Positions 1-7,378 are shown, numbered from the stretch's first letter. The stretch is 15,932 nucleotides of DNA from Phycisphaerales bacterium (GCA_011057845.1 DSDB01000231.1:1-15932); one strand, 5' to 3'. Program-made: numbers and translations. Notes: generated from the letters alone by a model not told the origin.

Positions 1-28
1 CGGCCCGGGCCGCGGACCCAGAGGTTCA

Positions 29-1285
29 GTGTGCGAAATGGGCGCCATGTTCTTCGAGATCTACTACTATATCGCCATTGCCGCTATCACGCTGGAGACG
101 CTCTTTCTCCTGCTGACGTTCCGCAACTACCGCTTCGTCATGCACAAGTACCACAAGGTCCGCGGCTGGCACAAGGCTCCGGTCTGCCTGATCGTTCCCT
201 GCAAGGGCCTGGACCCCGGTTTCGCCGATAATATCGCCTCTTTCTTCCACCAGGACCACTCCGACTACCGTCTGTGGTTTGTCGTAGGCCACAGGTCCGA
301 CCCGGCTTACGATGAACTCCAGCGTCTGATTGAACGATTTGCCACCAGCTCCAAGGCCCGCGAGACCCAAGTCCTTGTCGCCGGCCCGGCTACCGGATGC
401 AGCCAGAAGATTCACAACCTTCTATACGCCTATGACCGGATCGGCAATGACGTTGATATCCTGGCCTTTGCCGATTCCGACATCCGCGTCCGGCCGGACT
501 GGCTCAGCCACCTCGTCTGGCCCCTGCGACAGTCGCGCTACGGCGCCTCCACAGGCTATCGGTGGTTCATCCCCAAGACATCCAATCTGCCGAGCCTCAT
601 CGTTGCCTGCCTCAACGGCAAGATCGCCCAGCTCCTCGGCAATATGCCCTTCAATCAGGCCTGGGGCGGCTCCATGGCGGTCGAAGTCCGCGTCTTTCGC
701 GAGGCCGGCATCGACCGCCTCTGGAGGAAGGCCCTCAGCGATGATCTGTCTCTGACGCGGGCCATCAAACGTATCGGCATGAAGCTCTCGTTCGTCCCGG
801 CATGTCTGGTCCCCTCGTATGACTCGTTCACGTGGAGGCAGCTTTTCGAGTTCGCCCGACGCCAATTCCTCATCGCTCGCATCTACGCCCCCGGCACGTG
901 GCTATTCGGGTTGGTCTTTTCCTTTCTGACGGTGCTGGGTATCTGGGGCGGCATCACGGCGGCTGTCTACGCGGTCTCGGCCGACATCACGCCGTCGGCC
1001 CTCTATATCGCGGTTCCCTGCGTCTTCCTGCTGACCCAGCTCGGCCAGGCCCTCATCCGGGGGCGGATGATCGCCCGCGTCCTGCCCGAGGACACTGCCC
1101 GCCTGAGGCCGAGTTTCATCGCTGATATCCTCGGCTGCTGGATCATGTCCACCCTCTTGTTCATCTTCATCTTCATCTCGGGCTTCGGCTACACCATTCG
1201 CTGGCGGGGCATCCACTACAGGCTCCTGGGCCCAACCGACGTGCGTATCAAAGGCGTGGATTCTCCCTTCGACCCCGCCGGGTGA
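29..1285 (+). CDS. Membrane glycosyltransferase, HpnI / ceramide-glucosyltransferase-like (GT2/GT21)
   Basis: Probable membrane-bound glycosyltransferase that moves a sugar from a nucleotide-sugar to a lipid acceptor on the cytoplasmic face. The 418 residues read as an N-terminal hydrophobic anchor (about 8-30), a GT-A catalytic domain starting at the CLIVPCKG strand (53-60), the metal-binding ADSD motif (148-151), the SDD motif (237-239) that marks the catalytic Asp, and an RRQFLIAR segment (277-284) at the position of the family's (Q/R)xxRW motif. Two or three membrane helices (about 290-345, 362-388) and the family-like RWRGIHYRLL tail follow. This layout fits hopanoid HpnI and ceramide glucosyltransferase, but the acceptor is unknown and no hpn neighbour is visible. 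The start is uncertain: a GTG at 29 with GAGG only 4 bases upstream, or ATGs at 38 and 47. It converges on the GGDEF gene with 14 bases between the stops. Family is well supported; substrate is not. Confidence 0.85.
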   Translation: MCEMGAMFFEIYYYIAIAAITLETLFLLLTFRNYRFVMHKYHKVRGWHKAPVCLIVPCKGLDPGFADNIASFFHQDHSDYRLWFVVGHRSDPAYDELQRLIERFATSSKARETQVLVAGPATGCSQKIHNLLYAYDRIGNDVDILAFADSDIRVRPDWLSHLVWPLRQSRYGASTGYRWFIPKTSNLPSLIVACLNGKIAQLLGNMPFNQAWGGSMAVEVRVFREAGIDRLWRKALSDDLSLTRAIKRIGMKLSFVPACLVPSYDSFTWRQLFEFARRQFLIARIYAPGTWLFGLVFSFLTVLGIWGGITAAVYAVSADITPSALYIAVPCVFLLTQLGQALIRGRMIARVLPEDTARLRPSFIADILGCWIMSTLLFIFIFISGFGYTIRWRGIHYRLLGPTDVRIKGVDSPFDPAG

Positions 1286-1299
1286 AGTAGACTCGCATC

Positions 1300-2352
1300 T
1301 CAACGTTCAGCCGCACCGCCCTCGCCGCCGCCGACCAGATGAATGCGGTTCTTTCCGCTGCGTTTGGCCTCCAGCAGGGCCTCGTCGGCTCGTTGAAACA
1401 ACTCCTCGATGCTATCACTATCCCGTGGAAAGCTTGCCAGACCGCCGCTGATCGTCAACTCGCCCTTGCCGCGAGGCCCCAGCAGGCCCAGTTCCGAGCG
1501 TTCCAACTCGCGCTGAAAACGCTGCGCGATGAAGACCGGTTCGCGCGGGTGGTCGGCGCGTGAACGCCGCTCGGCGACGGCCCCGCCGCGGGCGACCCGA
1601 GGATCATCCCAGAAGATCACCGCGAATTCATCACCCCCGATCCGCCCGACCACGTCGTGCTCGCGGCAGCACCGCGTCATGAGCGAGGCGGCTTCGCGGA
1701 GAATCTTATCGCCCGTCGGATGCCCGTACACATCATTATAATGCTTGAAATCGTCGATATCAAATACCAACAGCGTCACCCGTCCGGCCTCGGCCGCGGC
1801 CAGTTCGATGATCTGCCGCCCGAACTCCCGAATATAGCGTCGATTCTTCAACCCGGTCAGATCGTCCTGTGTCGCCAGCCGCTCCAGCTCCCGCATTCGC
1901 TCGACTTCGCCGGCATCCGATCGGACGGGTTCGCTCATGGCCACTGAGCCTGGCTGACCCCTGGCATCCGCCTGCCCCAGCAGCTCGGCCACGCTCGTCG
2001 GCAGAATCACATAGTCATCGGCCAGAGGGCGGCCGTCCTCGATCGTCCGCACGAGCCGCGCCGCCTGAGGTTCCTCGAACATCCTCGCCAGAATCACCAG
2101 CCGGGCCCGCTCATTCGCCTCGCGCAGCCCCCGCAGGACCGCCGCCAGCCGGCCCGTCATATCGGCGGCGACCACGGCGATCACGGAAAATCCCCGCCCG
2201 GCCGCGTCGATCCCGTCCAGCGCGTTGGCCCGCACCTCGCATCGCGCCTCGATCGAGCCTGCCGCGGCCAGCGCCGCCGCATCACCAATCAGCAACAAAC
2301 GTCTTGCCGATCCAACCGTTTCATCACCCCTGCGTATCATCGACTCAGACAC
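1300..2352 (-). CDS. Diguanylate cyclase (GGDEF) with degenerate receiver-like N-terminus
   Basis: Makes cyclic di-GMP from two GTP, so it is probably a signalling enzyme. Numbering is from the GTG at 2352 (350 residues). The GGDEF domain begins at DDLTGLKNRR (163-172), carries the metal-site strand FDIDDFKHYND (197-207) and an intact GGDEF motif (239-243), and ends in the usual RADEALLEAKRSGKNRI segment. An RxxD inhibitory I-site (REHD, 230-233) lies exactly five residues before GGDEF, so product feedback is expected. Residues about 17-120 look like a receiver fold, but no clear phosphoacceptor Asp is seen, so a pseudo-receiver is likely; this is inference. About 20 extra polar residues follow GGDEF before the next helix. 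I chose the GTG because GAGGAG sits 8 bases upstream. In-frame ATGs at 2382 and 2340 have no properly spaced ribosome site. No membrane helices or signal peptide. Confidence 0.92.
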   Translation of the reverse strand: MSESMIRRGDETVGSARRLLLIGDAAALAAAGSIEARCEVRANALDGIDAAGRGFSVIAVVAADMTGRLAAVLRGLREANERARLVILARMFEEPQAARLVRTIEDGRPLADDYVILPTSVAELLGQADARGQPGSVAMSEPVRSDAGEVERMRELERLATQDDLTGLKNRRYIREFGRQIIELAAAEAGRVTLLVFDIDDFKHYNDVYGHPTGDKILREAASLMTRCCREHDVVGRIGGDEFAVIFWDDPRVARGGAVAERRSRADHPREPVFIAQRFQRELERSELGLLGPRGKGELTISGGLASFPRDSDSIEELFQRADEALLEAKRSGKNRIHLVGGGEGGAAER

Positions 2353-2360
2353 CGCTGCAA

Positions 2361-2366
2361 CTCCTC
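2361..2366 (-). promoter_or_regulatory. Shine-Dalgarno deciding the GGDEF-gene start
   Basis: GAGGAG on the minus strand, 8 bases before GTG at 2352. This spacing supports a GTG start over the upstream ATG at 2382 (which would put the site inside the gene) and the ATG at 2340 (20 bases away). Confidence 0.7.
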
Positions 2367-2414
2367 GCGAAACAGGCCACATCCGGCCCGCCCGGCCGTT
2401 GGCTCGTCCACCCT

Positions 2415-2443
2415 ACCTTAGCATATCCGCCCCCGCACGTCAA
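2415..2443 (-). promoter_or_regulatory. Possible sigma-70-type promoter for the GGDEF gene
   Basis: Minus strand: TTGACG (2443-2438), 17-base spacer, TAAGGT (2420-2415), preceded by TGC, which would make it an extended -10. The -35 matches 5 of 6 consensus bases and the -10 only 3 of 6. It lies in the 113-base gap between the membrane-protein stop and the GTG start, so the cyclase can be expressed without the upstream genes. Expected start of transcription near 2408, leaving a leader of roughly 56 bases. Confidence 0.4.
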
Positions 2444-2465
2444 TGCCTTCTCGGTGATGCCGATG

Positions 2466-4421
2466 TCACGGCAGGCGACCCGGGTCTTCGGACGCCGGCA
2501 GACCCGCCAGATTTTTCTTCACCCGCTCCACGTACAGGTTGTCCGGGTACTTGGCCACGAAATCATCCAGCGTCTTCCTTGCCTCAGCCAGCAACCGGGC
2601 CTTGCGCTGCAGGTCCTCGGCGGGCGACTCGCGCCACAGCCCGATCCGCAGCAGACCCAGTCGATACAGCGCCTCAGCGCCTCCGTCGGCGTCCGGGTGG
2701 GTATGGTGAATCTCCTCGAAGCGGGCGGCCCGCCCCTGGTCGTCCTCGATCAGCCGGGCTTTCGCCAGGAGGACATTGTCCCGCAGCGGGTCCATCTCGC
2801 CCATCTGTTCCAGCAGACGGTTCAGATGCCATGAATACTCCGTCGTGCACGGATTGAGCATTACGAACTCGGCCAGATGCCGCTGCGAACTCGGTTCATC
2901 CGTGCGGTTCTGCGGCCCGATAAGACTGCGAAGCTCGGCGCATTTACGTCTGAGGTCATCAAGTTTTGACGTCGTGATCACCGTATCCGACGGCGGTTTG
3001 AACGGCTTGAAAATGGTATCGTCGTCCGTCGCGGACTGCTCCAGGCGCGACAACCGCTCACGGATCATGCTCTCGGCCTCCGCGGCCAGGGCGTCGGCCT
3101 GTTCAAAACGCCCCGCCCCCGCCCAGTGCCTGGCAATCCGCCACCGCGCCTCGATGGACTCCGGCGACCGCCCGAAATCCCGATACAGCCGGTGCCACAA
3201 GCCCGCCGACCGTTGCAGGGGATAATCGTTTCGGAAACGCAAGACCTCCCTGCGGTCCAGCAACGCCACATCCGGGCTGTATTCGCTCAATAGCGCCTTG
3301 TAGTACAGGGCTATCGCCATACGAGGGCTTTCGGACCGCTTCTTGACAAACTCCGCGTAGATGAATCGCGGCAACCACGACGGACGATGCGGCGCTATGA
3401 ATCGATCATACTGCGCATCCAGCCGCTCTTTCGCCTCCATGTACCGCAACTCGTCGGGAACGACAAACCAACTCGGCCACCGATCATACGCCAGCTCGAA
3501 TTGGATCCGGCGCTTCAGCTCCGCCCGCAAAGGGATGGGATCGGTCGGGAAGAAGAACCCGGCGAAATGCGTCTTCGCCTGCGGACTCGTGATCGTCGCG
3601 TCCAGCGCCTCGGTCAGGCTGTGATCGCGAAATGCCGGCGCCTGTTCGGGATTGTGCTTGGCCACGTAAAGCTGATAGTCCAACTCGTCGAAGCCGACGT
3701 GCCGGTCGAACACCGTCGCCGCAATCACCAGCGTCGCCGTGGAGAAGATCCACACCAGACCCGGCCGATACCGGGTGAAATGCCCGATCGCCAGCACAAA
3801 CCCGGCCATGGCCATGCCGCTCAGCCAGGCGCAGATCCACGGCGTGAACGAGAAACCCCATTCAATCGGCCCGGCGGCCTTCGCCGAACCGAAGATGCCC
3901 CAGTAGAGAAGCTGCGGCGTCGTGCAAAGCAGGATGGCGATGATACGAGACCGAAATCGAAGGGGCCGGCATGCCGTCGCCACGCTGCTGATCACCAGGA
4001 AGAACGCCAGGCCCGGAAGGCCCGCCGCCAAAACCACCGCCAGGATGAACGGCACACTGTACCGGAAGCTCATCAACTGGCTCACCAGGGGCGGCACGAT
4101 GCCGAACAGACCCATCAACAAGCCCAGCACCAGAATCTGCCAGGGATACTCGAAGATGCTCGTGCCCGTCGTGACCAGCCGATCCAGCCGCCATTGGCTT
4201 GGGCTGAACACGGCGTCCGGGTCAAACGTCCAGAACCGCCCCGTGACGATCCGCGACCACATCAGACAGCCCAGTACAAAGACCACCAAGGCAAGAAACT
4301 GGCACCACTGGACGTTCTTGTGGCTGTAATGCAGCGTCGGACCGGCCGTCATGAACGACTTCGCGACGGCCTTCGGCGTCTTTTCTGACTGTGTTTCCGC
4401 CATGTCAGGTGATGCGGACAT
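2466..4421 (-). CDS. Six-helix membrane protein with C-terminal helical-repeat (TPR-like) domain, function unknown
   Basis: I do not recognise this 651-residue protein. After a polar N-terminus, about six hydrophobic segments are visible near residues 39-58, 92-113, 122-147, 160-177, 192-213 and 219-238. A long soluble region follows (about 240-651), rich in paired helices. Its last part (ALYRLGLLRIGLW... DDFVAKYPDNLYVERVKKNL) reads like TPR units of the kind found in outer-membrane assembly or Tol-Pal-associated proteins. A membrane anchor with a protein-binding repeat tail is the most that can be inferred. The ATG at 4421 has only a weak GGCGGA upstream, and an alternative ATG at 4403 has nothing better. 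It lies 73 bases downstream of ahcY on the same strand with no convincing promoter or terminator between, so read-through from ahcY is likely. No catalytic motif is evident. Confidence 0.85.
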   Translation of the reverse strand: MSASPDMAETQSEKTPKAVAKSFMTAGPTLHYSHKNVQWCQFLALVVFVLGCLMWSRIVTGRFWTFDPDAVFSPSQWRLDRLVTTGTSIFEYPWQILVLGLLMGLFGIVPPLVSQLMSFRYSVPFILAVVLAAGLPGLAFFLVISSVATACRPLRFRSRIIAILLCTTPQLLYWGIFGSAKAAGPIEWGFSFTPWICAWLSGMAMAGFVLAIGHFTRYRPGLVWIFSTATLVIAATVFDRHVGFDELDYQLYVAKHNPEQAPAFRDHSLTEALDATITSPQAKTHFAGFFFPTDPIPLRAELKRRIQFELAYDRWPSWFVVPDELRYMEAKERLDAQYDRFIAPHRPSWLPRFIYAEFVKKRSESPRMAIALYYKALLSEYSPDVALLDRREVLRFRNDYPLQRSAGLWHRLYRDFGRSPESIEARWRIARHWAGAGRFEQADALAAEAESMIRERLSRLEQSATDDDTIFKPFKPPSDTVITTSKLDDLRRKCAELRSLIGPQNRTDEPSSQRHLAEFVMLNPCTTEYSWHLNRLLEQMGEMDPLRDNVLLAKARLIEDDQGRAARFEEIHHTHPDADGGAEALYRLGLLRIGLWRESPAEDLQRKARLLAEARKTLDDFVAKYPDNLYVERVKKNLAGLPASEDPGRLP

Positions 4422-4494
4422 TCATCCGCCGTCGGGTATTGCTCGTCCGCCGGCGGTCCGACTCAACGCGGCCGTCCGCCGGGCGAAACGTCTG

Positions 4495-5754
4495 CTAAGT
4501 CCCTTCTTCGCTGCTGGCAAGGTATACCACCTGTTCCGGCGTCAACGTGTCGATTCGCAGACCCATCGCCCGAAGCTTGAGCTTGGCCACCTGGTCCTCG
4601 ACGCTCGTCGGAACCTCATGCACGGCCACCGACAGCTTGCCCGCCTTCTTCATGGCGTACTCGGCCGTCAGCGCCTGCGTCGCGAAACTCATATCCATCA
4701 CGCTCGCCGGATGCCCCTCCGCCGCCGCCAGATTGATCAGCCGCCCCTCGGCCAACAGGTGAATCCGGCGTCCGCCCGGCAGAATATATTCATCCACGCA
4801 ACGGCGCACGTTTTTTCGGACCTTCCGGCTCAGTTTCTCAAGCGCCGGGATATCCAGTTCGACGTTGAAGTGTCCGCTGTTGGCCACGACGGCGCGGTCC
4901 TTCATCGCCTTGAAGTGTTCCCCGCGGATCACATGCTTGTTGCCCGTCAGCGTTACGAACAGGTCCCCGATCTTCGCCGCCTGCGCCATCGGCATCACCT
5001 GGAAGCCGTCCATCGCCGCCTCCAGCGCCTTGATCGGGTCGATCTCGGTCACAATCACGATTGCGCCCATCCCGCGGGCCCGCATGGCAAAACCCCGCCC
5101 GCACCAGCCGTAACCGGCCACCACCACGTTCTTGCCCGCCATCAGGAAGTCCGTCGCGCGAATGATCCCGTCGACGGTGGACTGGCCGGTCCCATAGCGA
5201 TTGTCGAACAGATGTTTGGTCGCGGCGTCGTTGACGGCGATCACGGGAATGCAGAGCCGGCCCGCCTTGGCCATCGCGCGAAGGCGAATCACGCCCGTGG
5301 TTGTCTCCTCCATGCTGGCGATGATCCGCCCGGCGTCCTTCTTGCGCCGGCCGTGCAGTTCATTCACCAGATCGGCCCCATCGTCGAACGTGATCACCGG
5401 CTTATGGTCGATGCACGCGTAGATGTGGTCGTAGTAGCTCTTGCGGTTTTCGCCGCAAACGGCGAAGGTCGCAATCCCGAAGTCCTTGACCAGCGATGCG
5501 GCCACATCGTCCTGCGTACTCAGCGGGTTCGATGCGCACAGCGCCACGTTCGCCCCCGCCTCCTTCAGCGCCCGCATCAGGTTGGCCGTCTCGGCCGTCA
5601 CGTGCAGACACGCCGACACGTTCAGGCCCTTGAGCGGTTTGTTCTTTCGGAACCGCTCCCGGATTGCCGCCAGCACAGGCATATCGTTATCGGCCCACAG
5701 AATCCGCTTCTTTCCCAGCGGCGCCAGAGCCATATCCGCAACATCATACTTCAT
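4495..5754 (-). CDS. ahcY: S-adenosyl-L-homocysteine hydrolase (adenosylhomocysteinase), short form
   Basis: Reversibly hydrolyses S-adenosylhomocysteine to adenosine and homocysteine, clearing the inhibitory product of SAM-dependent methylation; cytosolic and NAD+-dependent. The 419 residues show His51 in LHVTAETANL, FDDGADL (123-129), the substrate motif ETTTGV (150-155), the Lys180/Asp184 pair in KHLFDN, the NAD-binding loop GYGWCGRG (214-221), NSGHFNVE (292-299) and the C-terminal block LAEGRLINLAAAEGHP. The protein ends soon after LTPEQVVYL. It therefore lacks the C-terminal tail with the Lys and Tyr that reach the neighbouring subunit's NAD in long bacterial and eukaryotic enzymes, as in archaeal and Thermotoga-type forms. 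ATG at 5754 was chosen because AAAGGG lies 7 bases upstream; the GTG at 5760 is too close to that site. First gene of a three-gene minus-strand run. Confidence 0.97.
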   Translation of the reverse strand: MKYDVADMALAPLGKKRILWADNDMPVLAAIRERFRKNKPLKGLNVSACLHVTAETANLMRALKEAGANVALCASNPLSTQDDVAASLVKDFGIATFAVCGENRKSYYDHIYACIDHKPVITFDDGADLVNELHGRRKKDAGRIIASMEETTTGVIRLRAMAKAGRLCIPVIAVNDAATKHLFDNRYGTGQSTVDGIIRATDFLMAGKNVVVAGYGWCGRGFAMRARGMGAIVIVTEIDPIKALEAAMDGFQVMPMAQAAKIGDLFVTLTGNKHVIRGEHFKAMKDRAVVANSGHFNVELDIPALEKLSRKVRKNVRRCVDEYILPGGRRIHLLAEGRLINLAAAEGHPASVMDMSFATQALTAEYAMKKAGKLSVAVHEVPTSVEDQVAKLKLRAMGLRIDTLTPEQVVYLASSEEGT

Positions 5755-5792
5755 GCACACACCCTTTCAGTAGACACCCGTCAAAGCCAAGT

Positions 5793-5821
5793 ATTATAGT
5801 GCCCCCGCCCGGCCGCTGCAA
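5793..5821 (-). promoter_or_regulatory. Sigma-70-type promoter of ahcY
   Basis: Minus strand: TTGCAG (5821-5816), exactly 17 bases, then a perfect TATAAT (5798-5793). It stands about 39 bases before the ahcY ATG, so transcription should start near 5786 with a leader of roughly 30 bases. That leaves no room for a SAM or SAH riboswitch. The spacer is extremely G+C-rich, which makes the A+T -10 box stand out. Confidence 0.75.
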
Positions 5822-5946
5822 CTATTCCTAAATCCTGTTGACCGCGAAAACCGCCCCCGCGGCCCAATATCGCCCCCCATCCCCCTGGTTATCGGCCCCT
5901 ATACCCGCACTCCGCCGCGGGCCTCTTGTCGGGTCGCTTGTTGTTT

Positions 5947-5974
5947 TTTTGCCATTTGCTATTTGCTATTTACT
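5947..5974. repeat. Heptanucleotide tandem repeat overlapping a stop codon
   Basis: Four consecutive 7-base units on the minus strand: AGTAAAT, AGCAAAT, AGCAAAT, GGCAAAA (plus strand: ttttgcc, atttgct, atttgct, atttact). Two units are identical and the outer ones differ by one or two bases. The repeat supplies the final codons and the TAG stop of the adjacent secreted protein gene and runs on into the intergenic A-run. It is much more A+T-rich than its surroundings. The remaining 5822-5946 holds no gene that I can see. Confidence 0.7.
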
Positions 5975-7143
5975 CTATAAAGGTGCACTTCCCACGGCCC
6001 GAACGAGTCCTCAAACCTCCCATCCATGCAATCCAGCCGCCGCTGTTCGCCCAGCACCTCGACCTCGCGTCCGCCGTCGGCCCCGGCCACCCGGAACGCC
6101 GCCTTCGTCCGTCCACTACGCATGGCCACCGCAAACACATAGACATCGTCGCCGACCTGCCGGGCTGTCGCCGCCACCGGCACATCGGTGTTCTCGGTCT
6201 CGACCGTCAACATCCCATCCGCCGTCTCGGCATTGATCACCACCGCCAATTCCGCGACCTGGGCGTTGATCTTCGTTACGGCCGCCAACATCTCCGCGTC
6301 GCTCAGCAGGGCCGATTCATTGAAACGCGGCTGCCATTCATGGACGAAGTAGATCAGGCCGCGGGAGCCGTGGATGATGGACATCCAGACCTCGGCCCGC
6401 ACCTCCTGCGGGGTCGCCTTGCGGTTGGGGTTGCCGATTCGCGTACACTCGATGCAGTTCCAGACGACCTTCCTGCCCTCGCTCCACTGCACGAGCCGTT
6501 CGACGCCCCGGGCCACGAACCACAGATTGCCCGCGACCTCCGGCTTGTCATGCACCGCCGGGTAGATGTCGAATGATACGATATCGCAGCCCTGGATATA
6601 CAGCGGGTAATCCTCCGGGTGATTGGTCCGCACGCCCCGGCCGTACCAGCCATCCCACGCGACCCCCTGGCCCAGGTTCAGCAGGACCGGCCGAGTCGGG
6701 TCCGCCGCCTTGATCCGCTCATAATCGGCGACGATTCTTTCCGGCGGCACCGGTGGCCCGTAGCCCTTGCCCTCGCCGAGCGACTGGGCGTTATCCGGCT
6801 CATCCCCGTGCATCCATGCGATAATCGTCGGGTCGTCCTTGTGCGCCAGCCCCACCCGGTTCTGCGAACAAATCACCTTCATCCCGGCCTCCTTGAGGGT
6901 CGAAAGCTGCTCCTCCGTAGGCCCCCGCCACAGCCCCACATAGACATTGATCCCCGCCGCCTTGTACCGGGCCGCATTGGCCGGACTCTGCAACCACACC
7001 GCAATCGGAAAATACGAAGCCTCCTTCGAAGGCCCCATCTCCCACTTCGCATGGGCTGAAGCCACCGGAGCATCCGACTTCGCTTCGAGTGCTCCGCAGA
7101 TTGAGACTACCGTGGTCAAGATCAAGCTGCATTTCACGCCCAT
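5959..7143 (-). CDS. Secreted TIM-barrel-like protein, probable glycoside hydrolase
   Basis: A 394-residue protein beginning with a Sec-type signal peptide (Lys4, hydrophobic stretch about 6-18, polar AKSDA region near 21-25), so it should leave the cytoplasm. The body reads as an alternating beta/alpha barrel. YFPIAVWLQSPANAARYKAAG (44-64) resembles the first strand and helix of many glycoside-hydrolase barrels. IIAWMHGDEPDN (107-118) places a candidate acid/base Glu115 at a strand end, FDIYPA (191-196) is another strand end, and WNCIECTRIGNP (228-239) gives Glu232 as a possible nucleophile. HEW (268-270) follows, then a beta-rich C-terminal domain from about 290. I cannot assign a numbered GH family; GH-like fold and role are inference. 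It has its own start signals and is divergent from the helicase gene. Its stop lies in a heptanucleotide repeat. Confidence 0.85.
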   Translation of the reverse strand: MGVKCSLILTTVVSICGALEAKSDAPVASAHAKWEMGPSKEASYFPIAVWLQSPANAARYKAAGINVYVGLWRGPTEEQLSTLKEAGMKVICSQNRVGLAHKDDPTIIAWMHGDEPDNAQSLGEGKGYGPPVPPERIVADYERIKAADPTRPVLLNLGQGVAWDGWYGRGVRTNHPEDYPLYIQGCDIVSFDIYPAVHDKPEVAGNLWFVARGVERLVQWSEGRKVVWNCIECTRIGNPNRKATPQEVRAEVWMSIIHGSRGLIYFVHEWQPRFNESALLSDAEMLAAVTKINAQVAELAVVINAETADGMLTVETENTDVPVAATARQVGDDVYVFAVAMRSGRTKAAFRVAGADGGREVEVLGEQRRLDCMDGRFEDSFGPWEVHLYRVNSK

Positions 7144-7149
7144 GGGAAG

Positions 7150-7157
7150 ACCTCCTT
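7150..7157 (-). promoter_or_regulatory. Perfect Shine-Dalgarno for the secreted GH-like gene
   Basis: AAGGAGGT on the minus strand, 6 bases before the ATG at 7143. It is among the strongest ribosome sites in the window (with AAGGAGG at 10541-10547) and fixes the start, and hence the signal peptide. Confidence 0.9.
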
Positions 7158-7177
7158 ACAGAGTCGAGTCGAGAAAC

Positions 7178-7237
7178 GTGCACATCGGAGTCACACACCA
7201 CAGCCGGTATTCTATCAGGACCACCGGGTGTGCACAT
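7178..7237. promoter_or_regulatory. Pair of GTGCACAT sites around the -10 box, possible operator
   Basis: GTGCACAT occurs at 7178-7185 and again at 7230-7237, exactly 52 bases apart (about five helical turns). Each has a palindromic core (GTGCAC; the second extends to the 8-base palindrome TGTGCACA at 7229-7236). They lie on either side of the minus-strand -10 element. A looped or dimeric repressor would fit, but two short matches could arise by chance. Confidence 0.3.
7209..7217 (-). promoter_or_regulatory. Extended -10 promoter for the secreted GH-like gene
   Basis: Minus strand: TG-A-TAGAAT (7217-7209), a TGn-extended -10 with 5 of 6 matches to TATAAT and no good -35. Transcription would begin near 7202, giving a leader of roughly 58 bases before the ATG at 7143. 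Confidence 0.45.
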
Positions 7238-7260
7238 GACAAAAATCCTGCCCCCCCAAC

Positions 7261-7290
7261 TTGACAACCCTCGACAGCCGGTGGTATCGT
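7261..7290 (+). promoter_or_regulatory. Promoter for the RecQ-PRTase/DprA operon
   Basis: TTGACA (7261-7266, perfect -35), 18-base spacer, TATCGT (7285-7290, 4 of 6). It points toward the helicase gene and leaves a leader of about 80 bases. It is back to back with the minus-strand promoter of the secreted protein gene, so 7144-7378 is a divergent control region. No other gene or structured RNA is evident in it. Confidence 0.5.
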
Positions 7291-7378
7291 GTGATGCGCA
7301 AAGGCTCCCCTGCGCCGGACAAGGCGGCCTATCGCTGTTCCGGCGTGTCGCTTGTGAAGAGATGGCGCCACGAACGGT

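Noticed and set aside
3387..4388. Plus-strand open frame (333 codons) opposite the membrane protein gene
   Set aside because: The Arg/His/Gln/Pro-rich translation has no domain and lies antisense to six clear hydrophobic helices.
4351..5799. Long plus-strand open frame (482 codons) opposite ahcY
   Set aside because: It lies antisense to an unambiguous enzyme, its translation is His/Arg/Pro-rich without domains, and it is explained by G/C-ending codons on the other strand.
5907..5950. Stem CCCGC...GCGGG followed by a T-run on the plus strand as a rho-independent terminator
   Set aside because: The stem is only 5 bp, the T-run lies about 20 or more bases beyond it, and no plus-strand gene ends there. 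On the minus strand there is no T-run after the stem.
5755..5958. SAM/SAH riboswitch ahead of ahcY
   Set aside because: The predicted transcription start near 5786 leaves only about 30 bases of leader, too little for a known aptamer, and no fitting stem set was seen.
7161..7173. GTCGA tandem (gagtcgagtcgag) in the leader of the GH-like gene as a regulatory site
   Set aside because: Only two 5-base copies, no palindrome beyond TCGA and no relation to promoter spacing; a chance match is likely in this composition.
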